DNA from: Candidatus Nanopelagicales bacterium
GTDB lineage: Bacteria; Actinomycetota; Actinomycetes; S36-B12
NCBI GenBank assembly: GCA_017857705.1
Contig: JAFMCP010000004.1
Coordinates: forward strand, 1 to 50,243
Direction of reading: 5' to 3'
DNA length: 50,243 bases
The notes below the pieces were generated by a model that searched no databases, was not told the origin of the DNA, and worked only from the letters and a program-made list of their open reading frames with translations. Positions 20,600 to 29,675 of the stretch are shown here, piece by piece. Made by a program: the position numbers and the translations under genes. Positions within the stretch are counted from its first letter, which is position 1. The number at the start of each line of letters is the position of its first letter.

Positions 20600-21700
20600 T
20601 CAGACACGCTTGAGTGCCGCTGAGACGGTATCAAGAAGGGAAATCCATGCTTGCTCAAACTTGGCGACCCCATCGGCTTCAAGTTCGTTGCACACTGCAG
20701 CCAAATCAATGCCTACATCTGAGAGTTCACGCCAAATTGTGGCTGAAGCATCAGCGGTTCCGGAAACAGTATCCCCGACCAAGACACCATGGTCAGCTAC
20801 CGCCAAAAGTGTTTTTTCAGGCATTGTGTTTACACAACCCGGTGCAACAAGCTCCATTACATAGCGTGTATCCGAATACGCTGGATCTTTAACTCCCGTA
20901 GAAGCCCAAAGGGGTCGCTGGGGATTCGCACCTTTCAATGCCTTCCATCGATCGCTCGAGAGGACTTCGGTGTAAGCCTTCCACGCAAGCCGGGCGTTCG
21001 TTATTGCAGTCTTGCCAAGCAGCGCAATTGCACGGTCACTGGCGTTTGCTGTGAGCAGTGAATCGACAGAAGAATCAACGCGACTGACAAAAAAAGATGC
21101 AACGGATTCAATATTGGAAATCACGTGCCCACGTTCAATTGCCAGTTCCAGTCCGGAGATGTACGCATCCATAACCTGCACATAACGTTCGACGGAAAAT
21201 ATCAGTGTGACGTTGACGCTTATCCCTCTACCAATTACCTCGGTAATCGCGGGCAGGCCTTCAATGGTGGCTGGAATTTTGATCAGTAGATTTTCACGAT
21301 TGACAAGGTCCCAAAGATCTTGTGCCTCGTTGATAGTTGCCGGGGTATCTCGTGCCAGGCGTGGATCCACTTCAATTGAAACGCGACCATCAACTCCATT
21401 GGTCTCCTTAAAAACTCCCGAGAAAATATCGCAAGCACTTCTCACGTCATCGGAGGTCATCAGCCGTACTGCCTGCTCAGCGTTTACACCTTGATGAGCC
21501 AGGGATTGAATTTGAGTTGAGTAGGCATCAACGCTACCTGCAATAGCCCCTTCAAAAATAGATGGATTTGTGGTCACGCCACGGACATTCATGGTGTTGA
21601 TTAATTCTTTGAGATTGCCACTTGTGATGCGTGTTCGAGTTAGGTCATCGAGCCAAATACTCACACCCGCCCGTGTCAGGTCTTCAAGTACTGCATTCAT
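20600..21700 (-). CDS. tal: Transaldolase
   Basis: Tal transfers a dihydroxyacetone unit between sugar phosphates in the non-oxidative pentose phosphate pathway. The 366-aa protein is the longer actinobacterial form. Seen: [14 protein letters not shown] at the start, [13 protein letters not shown] (41-53), VSIEVDP, and [16 protein letters not shown] with the Schiff-base lysine K141. The C-terminal half holds [19 protein letters not shown]. It starts 16 bases after the tkt stop. Confidence 0.95.
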   Translation of the reverse strand: MNAVLEDLTRAGVSIWLDDLTRTRITSGNLKELINTMNVRGVTTNPSIFEGAIAGSVDAYSTQIQSLAHQGVNAEQAVRLMTSDDVRSACDIFSGVFKETNGVDGRVSIEVDPRLARDTPATINEAQDLWDLVNRENLLIKIPATIEGLPAITEVIGRGISVNVTLIFSVERYVQVMDAYISGLELAIERGHVISNIESVASFFVSRVDSSVDSLLTANASDRAIALLGKTAITNARLAWKAYTEVLSSDRWKALKGANPQRPLWASTGVKDPAYSDTRYVMELVAPGCVNTMPEKTLLAVADHGVLVGDTVSGTADASATIWRELSDVGIDLAAVCNELEADGVAKFEQAWISLLDTVSAALKRV

Positions 21701-21716
21701 TGCAACTCCCTGGGTG

Positions 21717-23786
21717 TCATTTTTGTGAATTGGCTAAGGATTTCATTGTTGCGGAGGCCACAGCGGCGGGTGTAATGCCGAACTCTTCGAAGAGCACTGA
21801 GGCGCTTGCGCTCGCACCGAAGTGATCAAGGCCAACTACCTGACCGTGTGCTCCAACAAATCGGTACCAGCCGAAAGTCGCTCCAGCTTCCACCGCAACT
21901 CGAGCAGTGACACTTGGTGGCAAAACCTCATCGCGATAAGTCTGCGATTGTTCATCAAACCACTCAATGCAGGGCATTGAAACCAATTGCACTGTCACAC
22001 CCTGGGCGTTCAGGATCTCCTTTGCTGCCAGCGCAATGCTGACCTCAGATCCAGTTGCGATGAGAAGGACTTTGGGGTCTGGGTCGCTTACAAGGACGTA
22101 TCCACCCTTGGAAACGCCTGAAGCAATCTCGGCGTAGTCATTATCTAGATGAGGCACATCTTGACGCGACAGAATGAGACCAACGGGGACTCGACGTTTG
22201 ATGTTCTCAACCCACGCGGCTGCCGTTTCATTTGCATCGGCTGGTCGAACAACACTCAGGCCCGGTATTGCGCGCAGGGCCCACAGGTGCTCAACAGGTT
22301 GATGTGTTGGGCCATCTTCACCTAATCCAATTGAATCGTGGGTCCAGACATAAGTGACATCAGTTTGCATAAGTGCCGCGAGCCGAACTGAACCACGCAT
22401 GTAATCGCTGAATACCAGAAAGGTCCCCCCAAACGGGCGGGTCAATCCATCCAGTGCAATTCCATTGAGCGCCGCACCCATCGCGTGCTCCCGAATGCCG
22501 AAGTGAATATTGCGCCCGTAGGGTGAAGCGTTCACATTGAAGTAAGGCAGGAAACTCGGTGAGTCATCGATCCAAGTGTTATTCGATTCGGCTAGATCGG
22601 CTGAGCCGCCCCACATTTCAGGTAGCCTGGCGGCGAGGGCATTGATTGCCTGACCGGATGCTTTCCGTGTTGAGGTTGCCCCACCGGCTTTAAACCTGGG
22701 GATCTTCAAGTCAAAGTCCGCGGGTAGTGCTTTGGCAAGAAGTCGGTCCAGCAGTGTGGCTGCCTCTACATGATCACCACGCCAGGTTAAAAAATTCTGG
22801 TCCCAAACTTTTCGGGTGTCTGCGACACGTTGATTGAGGTTGCCCCGCAAGCGACCTAAGAGCTCGGAATCAAATGCAAAACTTTCCTCTGGATTGAGTC
22901 CGAGTTCGACTTTGATTGCCGCTACTTCTTCCGCGCCGAGTGCTGATCCATGTGATTTCGCTGTACCTCGGGCGTTGGGAGCGGGCCACGCAATTGTGGT
23001 GCGCATCCGAATAAAACTCGGGAGTTCGGTGTTGTTGGCTGCTGCGACCATGGCGGCGTGCAGTGCCGGGACATTCACGTCACCGTTCGCGAGCATGTCC
23101 ACTTCGTGAACATCCCATCCGTATGCTCGATATCGCTCTGACACATTCTCGGTGAAAGCAACTTCAGTATCACCTTCGATCGAGATTCGGTTGTCGTCCC
23201 AGATCACATTAAGGTGCCCCAATTTCTGGGTTCCAGCCAGGGAGCACGCCTCTCCGGAGATACCCTCTTGTAGGTCTCCATCGGAGGCGATAACCCACAC
23301 CCGGTGTGCGAAGGGTGCATCAGGGAAAAGACCAGCTTCGAAGCGTTCTGACATGGCCATCCCGACCGCGGTGGAAACACCTTGACCAAGTGGACCCGTT
23401 GTAGTTTCAACACCCACGGTGTGGCCAAACTCTGGGTGACCCGGAGTCAAACTGCCTTTGGTGCGGAAGGATTTTAGATCTTCCATTGTCAATCCATAGC
23501 CGCACAGAAATAGTTGCGAGTACACGGTCAGGCTTGAGTGGCCCGCAGAGAGAATAAAACGATCGCGGCCCAGCCACGAAGGGTCACTTGGATCATGGTT
23601 CATTATCTTGTTAAACAGAAGATAAGCGGCAGGAGCAAGACTCATTGCCGTACCAGGGTGGCCGTTTCCCACTTTTTGTACCGCGTCGGCAGCTAATGCC
23701 CTAAGGAAGTCGACGGATTTTTGATCGTCCGCAGTCCAATCAAGTTGGGGGCTGAGTTGGGTTGGGTCTAAGGGCACCATGGTCAT
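21717..23786 (-). CDS. tkt: Transketolase
   Basis: Tkt is the thiamine-diphosphate enzyme that moves two-carbon units between sugar phosphates. The 689-aa protein shows ADAVQKVGNGHPGTAMSLAP at the N-terminus, the cofactor motif GDGDLQEG-type segment (SDGDLQEGISGEACSLAG...DDNRISIEG), WGGSADLAESN, and EDGPTHQPVEHLWALRAIPGL. ATG 23786 lies six bases after TAGACT with no Shine-Dalgarno, consistent with a leaderless mRNA; a second ATG two codons later is possible. It heads the pentose phosphate operon on the minus strand. Confidence 0.97.
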   Translation of the reverse strand: MTMVPLDPTQLSPQLDWTADDQKSVDFLRALAADAVQKVGNGHPGTAMSLAPAAYLLFNKIMNHDPSDPSWLGRDRFILSAGHSSLTVYSQLFLCGYGLTMEDLKSFRTKGSLTPGHPEFGHTVGVETTTGPLGQGVSTAVGMAMSERFEAGLFPDAPFAHRVWVIASDGDLQEGISGEACSLAGTQKLGHLNVIWDDNRISIEGDTEVAFTENVSERYRAYGWDVHEVDMLANGDVNVPALHAAMVAAANNTELPSFIRMRTTIAWPAPNARGTAKSHGSALGAEEVAAIKVELGLNPEESFAFDSELLGRLRGNLNQRVADTRKVWDQNFLTWRGDHVEAATLLDRLLAKALPADFDLKIPRFKAGGATSTRKASGQAINALAARLPEMWGGSADLAESNNTWIDDSPSFLPYFNVNASPYGRNIHFGIREHAMGAALNGIALDGLTRPFGGTFLVFSDYMRGSVRLAALMQTDVTYVWTHDSIGLGEDGPTHQPVEHLWALRAIPGLSVVRPADANETAAAWVENIKRRVPVGLILSRQDVPHLDNDYAEIASGVSKGGYVLVSDPDPKVLLIATGSEVSIALAAKEILNAQGVTVQLVSMPCIEWFDEQSQTYRDEVLPPSVTARVAVEAGATFGWYRFVGAHGQVVGLDHFGASASASVLFEEFGITPAAVASATMKSLANSQK

Positions 23787-23792
23787 GCGTGA

Positions 23793-23798
23793 AGTCTA
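23793..23798 (-). promoter_or_regulatory. Probable -10 element of the tkt operon (leaderless)
   Basis: TAGACT on the minus strand ends six bases before the tkt ATG, the spacing that places transcription start on the start codon. No clear -35. It would drive tkt-tal-zwf-opcA-pgl. Confidence 0.6.
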
Positions 23799-23886
23799 TT
23801 GGGGAATGTGTGTCACTTTGCGAGCGATAAGAATTGTGTCAGCTTTTGATCAGTGACCACAAAGGGCCCGTTGGCACTTGATTGAG

Positions 23887-23892
23887 TATGTT
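23887..23892 (+). promoter_or_regulatory. Probable -10 element of ctaB (leaderless)
   Basis: TATGTT lies six bases before GTG 23899. The same spacing occurs at several other genes of this window, which is why GTG 23899 rather than TTG 23878 is chosen for ctaB. Confidence 0.5.
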
Positions 23893-23898
23893 AGGCAC

Positions 23899-24804
23899 GT
23901 GGGAGATCAGGGATTACGTGAACGTCTCGCCCCATATTTCTGGGTGACCAAACCTCGAATCGTTGAGTTGCTCCTAGCGACGGCTGTCCCAACACTATTC
24001 CTAGCAGCAGATGGACTCCCCACTGTGATAGCAACAATTGCGGTAGTAGTTGGTGGGTCGGCTGCGGCTGCTAGCGCAAATACCTACAACAGCATTTATG
24101 ACCGTGACATTGATGCCGTCATGCATCGGACTGGTAGTCGTCCGATGGCATCTGGGGTTATCAGTGTTCGCGCTGGGCTCGTCCAAGCATCAATTTTAGG
24201 TGCAATCAGTGTTTTGACTTTGGGACTGCTAACTAACTGGCTGGCCGCGTTTCTGGGCTTCTTAGCGATTGTTATGTACGCACTGGGGTACACGATTCTC
24301 CTCAAGCGTTCAACACCTCAAAATATTGTTTGGGGTGGGGCCGCTGGCTGTATGCCGGTTCTTATTGCCTGGGCCGCCGTCACCGGATCACTTAGTTGGA
24401 CCCCAGTGATCTTGTTCCTCATTGTTTTCTTCTGGACACCGGCGCATTACTGGCCACTCGCCATTAAGTACCGGGATGACTATGCAGCAGTGAGCGTTCC
24501 CATGCTCCCTGTTGTCGCCCCGGCTCGGGTAGTTACCCGGAACATCGTTCTGTACGCCGTGGTCATGGTAATCGCCTCGTTGGCTCTTATTCCAGTTGCG
24601 CCAATGGGTTGGGTGTACGGAATTGGATCAATAATTTTGGGGATTTGGTTCGTGGCTATCTCACTCGGGCTCGTCAAGCGCTCGCACAGAGAGAACGCCG
24701 ACTACGAAGAATTGCAGAAACCTGCAATGAAAGTCTTCCACGGCTCAATTACTTACTTAGCGCTACTTTTCTTGTTGATCGGTGTCACGCCTTTTCTTCC
24801 GTGA
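23899..24804 (+). CDS. ctaB: Protoheme IX farnesyltransferase (heme O synthase)
   Basis: CtaB (COX10) adds a farnesyl chain to heme b to give heme O, an intermediate on the way to heme A for aa3 oxidase. The 301-aa protein is polytopic, UbiA-type, with the Mg/prenyl diphosphate motif NSIYDRDID (N64, D68, D72) and a second motif YRDDYAAVSVPML, plus the early VTKPRIVELLLATAVPT family segment. The start at GTG 23899 follows from the leaderless -10; TTG 23878 would add seven residues. It is divergent from tkt and convergent with ctaA, whose product uses its heme O. Confidence 0.94.
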   Translation: MGDQGLRERLAPYFWVTKPRIVELLLATAVPTLFLAADGLPTVIATIAVVVGGSAAAASANTYNSIYDRDIDAVMHRTGSRPMASGVISVRAGLVQASILGAISVLTLGLLTNWLAAFLGFLAIVMYALGYTILLKRSTPQNIVWGGAAGCMPVLIAWAAVTGSLSWTPVILFLIVFFWTPAHYWPLAIKYRDDYAAVSVPMLPVVAPARVVTRNIVLYAVVMVIASLALIPVAPMGWVYGIGSIILGIWFVAISLGLVKRSHRENADYEELQKPAMKVFHGSITYLALLFLLIGVTPFLP

Positions 24805-24827
24805 GCACGTGAATAACTGACCGATAT

Positions 24828-25781
24828 TCAATGAGATGTGGGCAATTTGTCCGGTGCTAGACCACGCGTGCGCATTGAGAACGGAATAAAGAGAACGGCG
24901 ATCCACGTAATGACAGCACCGAGAACGTGCAAGGCAACGAGCAAACTGGGCAACCCCGTGAAGTATTGGATATAACCAATACTGCCTTGTGTGAGAGTGA
25001 TTACAACCAAGAGAATTGTTCTTTTCCGCATTGAACCAGTGCTTTTGAAAAGCATAAGTGTGACCACCAGTCCGATGAGTAACCCTATGAAGAGAAACAC
25101 AGAATCGGCGTGCATCCACGAGACCGTTTGTGGGTCAAAAGAGAATCGAGATTCAACCTCAGCATCACCGCTATGTGGCCCGCTGCCCGTTGTGATCACT
25201 CCCAAGACGACAACGACAGCGGCAACACCTACGAGTAACCACGTGAGGAAGCGGACCGGTTTAGGGGCAAGGTAACGAATTGGATGGTCACCAGGGTCAC
25301 CTGAGCGAGCAACGAGAGCCACGGCGGCCGCTACAAGTGCCATTGAGACTAAGAAGTGTGCTGAAACAATTAGTGGATTAAGGCCTGTAAGTACGGTGAT
25401 TCCGCCAAGAACAGCTTGAGCAGCGGTACCAACAAAAGGAATGATCGCTAAAACAATGATGGCGCGGCGCTGCGGCACGCCTGATCGTTTACGTGAAACA
25501 GCGTTAGCAATGACGGCAACGAGAACGGCAATAGCAATAATCACCAAGACAAACGTAAGCAGGCGATTCCCAAATTCAATGAACTTATGGATACCTTCTT
25601 CTTGTCGGATGGTTGGCGTGTACGAACCTTCGACACACTGGGGCCACGTCGGGCAGCCGAGGCCTGATCCCGTTAGACGCACAACCGCACCCGTCACGAT
25701 GATTCCCGCCTGGGCGACAAGATTGGCGACAAAAATCCCGCGAATCCAACGTGGGAAAGTTACCTGATTCACGGTCGTCAT
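24828..25781 (-). CDS. ctaA: Heme A synthase (COX15/CtaA)
   Basis: CtaA oxidises the C8 methyl group of heme O to formyl, giving heme A. The 317-aa protein has eight hydrophobic segments in two four-helix halves. Heme-ligand histidines appear in HKFIEFGNRLLT, SAHFLVSMAL, WMHADSVFL and LHVLGAVITW. The GSGLGCPTWPQC segment carries the redox-active cysteine pair of the first extracellular loop. ATG 25781 is preceded by TAAGGT-N6, which can be read as a leaderless -10 or as an AAGGTGA Shine-Dalgarno. It follows the ABC permease gene by 18 bases on the same strand. Confidence 0.93.
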   Translation of the reverse strand: MTTVNQVTFPRWIRGIFVANLVAQAGIIVTGAVVRLTGSGLGCPTWPQCVEGSYTPTIRQEEGIHKFIEFGNRLLTFVLVIIAIAVLVAVIANAVSRKRSGVPQRRAIIVLAIIPFVGTAAQAVLGGITVLTGLNPLIVSAHFLVSMALVAAAVALVARSGDPGDHPIRYLAPKPVRFLTWLLVGVAAVVVVLGVITTGSGPHSGDAEVESRFSFDPQTVSWMHADSVFLFIGLLIGLVVTLMLFKSTGSMRKRTILLVVITLTQGSIGYIQYFTGLPSLLVALHVLGAVITWIAVLFIPFSMRTRGLAPDKLPTSH

Positions 25782-25787
25782 GGCATC

Positions 25788-25793
25788 ACCTTA
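25788..25793 (-). promoter_or_regulatory. Possible -10 element or Shine-Dalgarno of ctaA
   Basis: TAAGGT lies six bases before the ctaA ATG. A TTTTCA hexamer (four of six matches to TTGACA) sits 17 bases further upstream. The same bases also make an AAGGTGA ribosome binding site, so the reading is ambiguous. Confidence 0.35.
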
Positions 25794-25799
25794 AGTTGC

Positions 25800-26531
25800 T
25801 CAGCGCCACTTGAAAAATCGAGAAGCCAGCAAGTGACCTGAGATACCCCACACCACGAGGGTGGACATGGCCTTAATCACATTGACGCCAGAGATTTCAC
25901 TGGCGTCTGTTGTCGAAAATTGGATTAGATCCTTGAGAGCCAGCGGAGGAAAAAATTCCAAGACGTTCGAGATACTGGTGCCAAAGGTGAAAATGATGCC
26001 ACCAAACATTAGTACAACCACGAAGATTCCATTAGCGATTGCCAGTACGGCCTCCGCTCGCAAGGTACCTGCAAGAAGGTAAGCGAAACCGCTAACACTA
26101 AAAACCCCGAGCACCATCCAGAGTGGGACGAGAAGGGCGAGGGGTGTTGGAGTCCAACCGAGAATAATTGCCGCGAAGAAGGTGAACAAGCCAGCAAATA
26201 ATGCAAGCAGAAAACTTCCGAGGCTCTTGGCGAGTACTACTTCTCGACGCGTTAGTGAAGTTGTACCCAGGAAGACCAGCGTTTCGCTACGACGTTCAAA
26301 TGCGGTTGCGATTGCCAAGGACGTGAAACCTGCAGCAAAGGTTGAAACGGTGAGCACCGTTGCGAGTGCTAATGGAAGTTCTGTTTCGTCCCCTCCGATA
26401 ATCGTTGTCTGTGCTAAAACGAAAAGAATCACTATGGGAATCAGTACGAGCAACAAGATCTGTTCGGAATTGCGCGCATTCAGCAAGAATTCCCATTTGG
26501 TTTGTATGAAGAGGCGTCGGGTTGAAATCAT
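25800..26531 (-). CDS. ABC-2 type transporter permease
   Basis: A 243-aa membrane protein with six hydrophobic segments; the first 20 residues (MISTRRLFIQTKWEFLLNARN) resemble the amphipathic start of ABC-2 permeases. It overlaps the upstream ATPase gene by four bases (ATGA), so the two form one exporter. The same permease/ATPase pair lies between ctaA and sufR in mycobacteria and other Actinobacteria, which suggests a role tied to heme or cytochrome oxidase biogenesis, but the substrate is unknown. Confidence 0.85.
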   Translation of the reverse strand: MISTRRLFIQTKWEFLLNARNSEQILLLVLIPIVILFVLAQTTIIGGDETELPLALATVLTVSTFAAGFTSLAIATAFERRSETLVFLGTTSLTRREVVLAKSLGSFLLALFAGLFTFFAAIILGWTPTPLALLVPLWMVLGVFSVSGFAYLLAGTLRAEAVLAIANGIFVVVLMFGGIIFTFGTSISNVLEFFPPLALKDLIQFSTTDASEISGVNVIKAMSTLVVWGISGHLLASRFFKWR

Positions 26532-27487
26532 TGGGAGCCATTTTCGAGAAGAATATCTTCAATCTCTGCGAGGATACCACCGCGTTCGCGTACGTTAACT
26601 TGCGTGACTTCGGCACCAATTTGGGCACAAAAATTCATAACCGACGTTATAAATGCGGCATCAATTGACGTATTACTCGTGATTGAGTAATGACCGTTCA
26701 TCTTTTCCGAGATGACAACATCTTCAGCGAGCGCGTTGCGCAAACCTGTGAGGTCGATATTTGCCCTGCTGGTGAAAGTCATGTAATGGGAAGACGTCAC
26801 AGTCATGCTGGCTGAATCAAAACCCACTCGACCAGCTTTGAGGGCAATTACCCGACCGTTCATGGTTTCTAGATCTTCAAGAATATGAGTTGACACCAGC
26901 AGCGTGCTTTGATGGGGAACGACCTGAGCCAACACGTCGTAGAGATCACGTCGGCCTTGCGGATCTAAACCAGCCGTGGGTTCATCGAGAATCACAATTG
27001 GTGTACCGGCGATGAGAGCTGCTGCGCACTTAAGCCTTTGCAACTCACCACCCGAAAGGTTTTTAACAAGAGTTTTTGTTGTGAGTGAGAACGCTTCTGT
27101 CAGAAAACCAACAGTTGGTCGGCCAGCAGGACTCGGAGTGTCCGAATAAAGGTCATTAAGGTAGTTGAGCAATGCCACTGGTTTTGCGCTGGGATAAGGG
27201 CGACCGTCTTGCAGAGCCACGCCAACTTGATTCAGGCCGGCTGAGCGCCAGTGATTCGGACTACGGCCAAACACCCAGACATTTCCAGAGTTGGGTGTCC
27301 GTAGGCCGGCAATTGTTTCCAATAATGTCGTTTTCCCGGCTCCATTATTTCCAACGATTGCCGTAATACCAGGTCCAAAATCAATATTCACTTCGGAAAT
27401 GCCACCACCGCTTGGGTAGGTGACGCTTAAGTTTTCGCACGTTATTGCCCAAGTGGACACCTCGGATTGAGGCTGATTGCTGGGCAT
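26528..27487 (-). CDS. ABC transporter ATP-binding protein
   Basis: A 319-aa ABC ATPase: Walker A GNNGAGKTT (about 46-54), signature NLSGGELQRLKCAAAL, Walker B VILDEPTAGLD, and the H-loop STHILEDLE. A C-terminal extension of about 100 residues follows the ATPase domain. It pairs with the permease at 25800-26531. ATG 27487 stands six bases after TAGACT and lacks a Shine-Dalgarno, suggesting a leaderless mRNA. It is divergent from sufR with only about 70 bases between the starts, so the SufR operator could influence both genes. Confidence 0.9.
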   Translation of the reverse strand: MPSNQPQSEVSTWAITCENLSVTYPSGGGISEVNIDFGPGITAIVGNNGAGKTTLLETIAGLRTPNSGNVWVFGRSPNHWRSAGLNQVGVALQDGRPYPSAKPVALLNYLNDLYSDTPSPAGRPTVGFLTEAFSLTTKTLVKNLSGGELQRLKCAAALIAGTPIVILDEPTAGLDPQGRRDLYDVLAQVVPHQSTLLVSTHILEDLETMNGRVIALKAGRVGFDSASMTVTSSHYMTFTSRANIDLTGLRNALAEDVVISEKMNGHYSITSNTSIDAAFITSVMNFCAQIGAEVTQVNVRERGGILAEIEDILLENGSQ

Positions 27488-27493
27488 GGATGC

Positions 27494-27499
27494 AGTCTA
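27494..27499 (-). promoter_or_regulatory. Probable -10 element of ABC transporter pair (leaderless)
   Basis: TAGACT on the minus strand with a six-base spacer before the ATPase ATG, identical in sequence and spacing to the element before tkt. No -35 recognised. Confidence 0.55.
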
Positions 27500-27545
27500 G
27501 GGTTGCTCTACCTACCCCCACCGGTTGCATAGATTCGGAATTAGG

Positions 27546-27559
27546 CAACAATAGTGTTG
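27546..27559. promoter_or_regulatory. SufR operator palindrome CAAC-N6-GTTG
   Basis: CAAC AATAGT GTTG matches the CAAC-N6-GTTG form reported for SufR in cyanobacteria and Streptomyces. It covers the presumed -10 (AACAAT, 27547-27552) and ends on the first base of the sufR GTG, so bound SufR would block its own operon. It is the only full match I found in the sufR/ABC divergent gap. Confidence 0.7.
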
Positions 27560-28245
27560 TGAAATTCCCCGGAGGTGCCGCTGAGCGGGTAGCTCGCGTC
27601 CTGTTAGAGGTAGGTGCTGCGACCGCAGTTGAGTTGTCGCACAATTTGGGGATATCAGTTCAGGCCACCCGCCGTTCACTCAGTGCCCTTCTTGAGGCAG
27701 GTTTTGTGGAGTCACATGAGCGGACCCCATTTGGCCCAACACCCACACGAGGACGGGGGAGACCTAGTGGGACCTACTCGTTAACTCCTCTGGGTCGTAG
27801 TGCCTGTGACCAGAGTTATGACGATTTGGCCTTAGAAAGCCTGCGTTTTATCGATCGGTCATTTGGTCGAGAGGCCGTCCGGGCTTTCGCCGCAGATCGC
27901 GCCGCACGCATAACCGCTGGTGGGGACATCTTGTCAATTGTTGAGGTGCTCAACAGCAAGGGATACGCTGCAACATTAGAGCCAGCCTCCGGCAACTCAC
28001 ACTCAAGTCAACTGTGTCAGCATCACTGCCCTGTCGTAGCGGCAGCAAGTGAATTTCCGGAATTGTGCGAAGAGGAAACAAACGCATTTAGTGCAGCGCT
28101 AGGTCAACACGTCACGCGACTAGCCACATTGGCTCAAGGCGATCGCATTTGTACAACATTGATTCCCAATCAGGCATTTGAACAGGTAATGCAGGTAAAA
28201 CAACAGACTCGCAAACTGCGGGAAAATCGAGAGGTATCACTATGA
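27559..28245 (+). CDS. sufR: Fe-S cluster-sensing repressor SufR
   Basis: SufR is a winged-helix repressor of the suf operon that loses DNA binding or changes affinity when its Fe-S cluster is lost. From GTG 27559 the product is 228 aa: HTH region ([28 protein letters not shown], about 24-50), a wing with [12 protein letters not shown], and the cluster-ligand block [22 protein letters not shown] with C153, C157 and C170. GTG 27559 is supported by the overlapping operator and AACAAT-N6 spacing; a longer frame to 27445 would run into the divergent ABC ATPase gene. The stop overlaps sufB by four bases (ATGA), so it is the first gene of the suf operon. Confidence 0.92.
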   Translation: MKFPGGAAERVARVLLEVGAATAVELSHNLGISVQATRRSLSALLEAGFVESHERTPFGPTPTRGRGRPSGTYSLTPLGRSACDQSYDDLALESLRFIDRSFGREAVRAFAADRAARITAGGDILSIVEVLNSKGYAATLEPASGNSHSSQLCQHHCPVVAAASEFPELCEEETNAFSAALGQHVTRLATLAQGDRICTTLIPNQAFEQVMQVKQQTRKLRENREVSL

Positions 28246-29675
28246 GCACAACGATCCCCAATGCCAAGAGTGAGCAAGATGCCACTATCGAGGCCCTCGG
28301 AAATTATGAGTACGGCTGGAGTGATGCCAGTGATGCCGGTGCAAATGCACGTCGGGGTATCAACGAAGACGTCGTTCGTGATATTTCTGCTAAAAAGAAT
28401 GAGCCGCAGTGGATGCTGGACCTACGGCTCAAGGGCTTAAAGCTGTTTGAAAAGAAGCCAATGCCGCACTGGGGTTCTGATCTCACTGGGATTCACTTTG
28501 ACACGATCAAGTATTTCGTGCGATCTACGGAGAAGCAGGCAACTGACTGGAATGATCTGCCCGACGACATCAAGAACACCTACGACCGTCTAGGCATTCC
28601 CGAGGCAGAAAAGCAGCGCCTCGTTGGTGGAGTTGCTGCGCAGTACGAGTCGGAAGTTGTCTACCACAAGATCCGTGAGGATCTTGAAGAGCTTGGTGTC
28701 CTTTTCCTTGATACCGATACTGCTCTGCGTGAGCATGAAGACATTTTTAAGGAATATTTCGGATCGGTCATTCCTGTAGGAGATAACAAGTTCGCGGCTC
28801 TGAACACTTCAGTGTGGTCGGGTGGGTCCTTTATCTATGTTCCTAAGGGCGTACACATCGATATTCCACTGCAGGCTTATTTCCGGATTAATACCGAAAA
28901 CATGGGCCAGTTTGAGCGAACGCTCATTATTGTCGACGAAGGTGCCTACGTGCACTACGTAGAGGGCTGTACGGCTCCCATTTATTCCAGTGATTCACTG
29001 CACTCGGCTGTTGTCGAGATCATCGTGAAAAAAGGCGGACGCTGCCGGTACACGACAATCCAAAACTGGTCGACAAACGTGTACAACCTGGTGACCAAGA
29101 GGGCCATTGCACACGAAGGTGCAACCATGGAATGGGTCGATGGAAACCTTGGGAGCAAGGTCACAATGAAATACCCAGCGGTCGTAATGACCGGTGAACA
29201 TGCGCGGGGCGAAACCCTGTCCATTGCATTTGCCGGAGCGGGGCAACACCAAGACGCTGGAGCCAAGATGGTTCACGCTGCTCCCCACACCTCCTCCTCG
29301 ATCATTAGCAAATCGGTTGCCCGCGGTGGCGGTCGGACAAGTTACCGTGGATTGGTTCAGGTTCTTGAGGGCTCGCACCATTCCAAGAGCACCGTGAAAT
29401 GTGATGCCCTGCTGGTTGATGACATCAGTCGATCCGACACATACCCCTACGTGGATGTACGTGAAGATGACGTGCAGATGGGACATGAAGCTACGGTCTC
29501 AAAAGTCAGCGAAGAACAGTTGTTCTACTTGATGACACGTGGACTAAGTGAAGACGAAGCGATGGCAATGATCGTTCGTGGATTCGTAGAACCCATTGCT
29601 CGTGAACTACCAATGGAGTACGCCATTGAACTTAATCGTTTGATTGAACTTCAAATGGAAGGGGCTGTTGGGTGA
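28242..29675 (+). CDS. sufB: Fe-S cluster assembly protein SufB
   Basis: SufB is the scaffold subunit of the SufBCD complex on which clusters form. The 477-aa protein is typical, with [21 protein letters not shown], the [27 protein letters not shown] core, [22 protein letters not shown] with a conserved Cys, and the C-terminal [42 protein letters not shown]. There is no intein insertion, unlike in M. tuberculosis, where I recall one in this gene. It overlaps sufR and sufD by four bases each. Confidence 0.97.
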   Translation: MSTTIPNAKSEQDATIEALGNYEYGWSDASDAGANARRGINEDVVRDISAKKNEPQWMLDLRLKGLKLFEKKPMPHWGSDLTGIHFDTIKYFVRSTEKQATDWNDLPDDIKNTYDRLGIPEAEKQRLVGGVAAQYESEVVYHKIREDLEELGVLFLDTDTALREHEDIFKEYFGSVIPVGDNKFAALNTSVWSGGSFIYVPKGVHIDIPLQAYFRINTENMGQFERTLIIVDEGAYVHYVEGCTAPIYSSDSLHSAVVEIIVKKGGRCRYTTIQNWSTNVYNLVTKRAIAHEGATMEWVDGNLGSKVTMKYPAVVMTGEHARGETLSIAFAGAGQHQDAGAKMVHAAPHTSSSIISKSVARGGGRTSYRGLVQVLEGSHHSKSTVKCDALLVDDISRSDTYPYVDVREDDVQMGHEATVSKVSEEQLFYLMTRGLSEDEAMAMIVRGFVEPIARELPMEYAIELNRLIELQMEGAVG

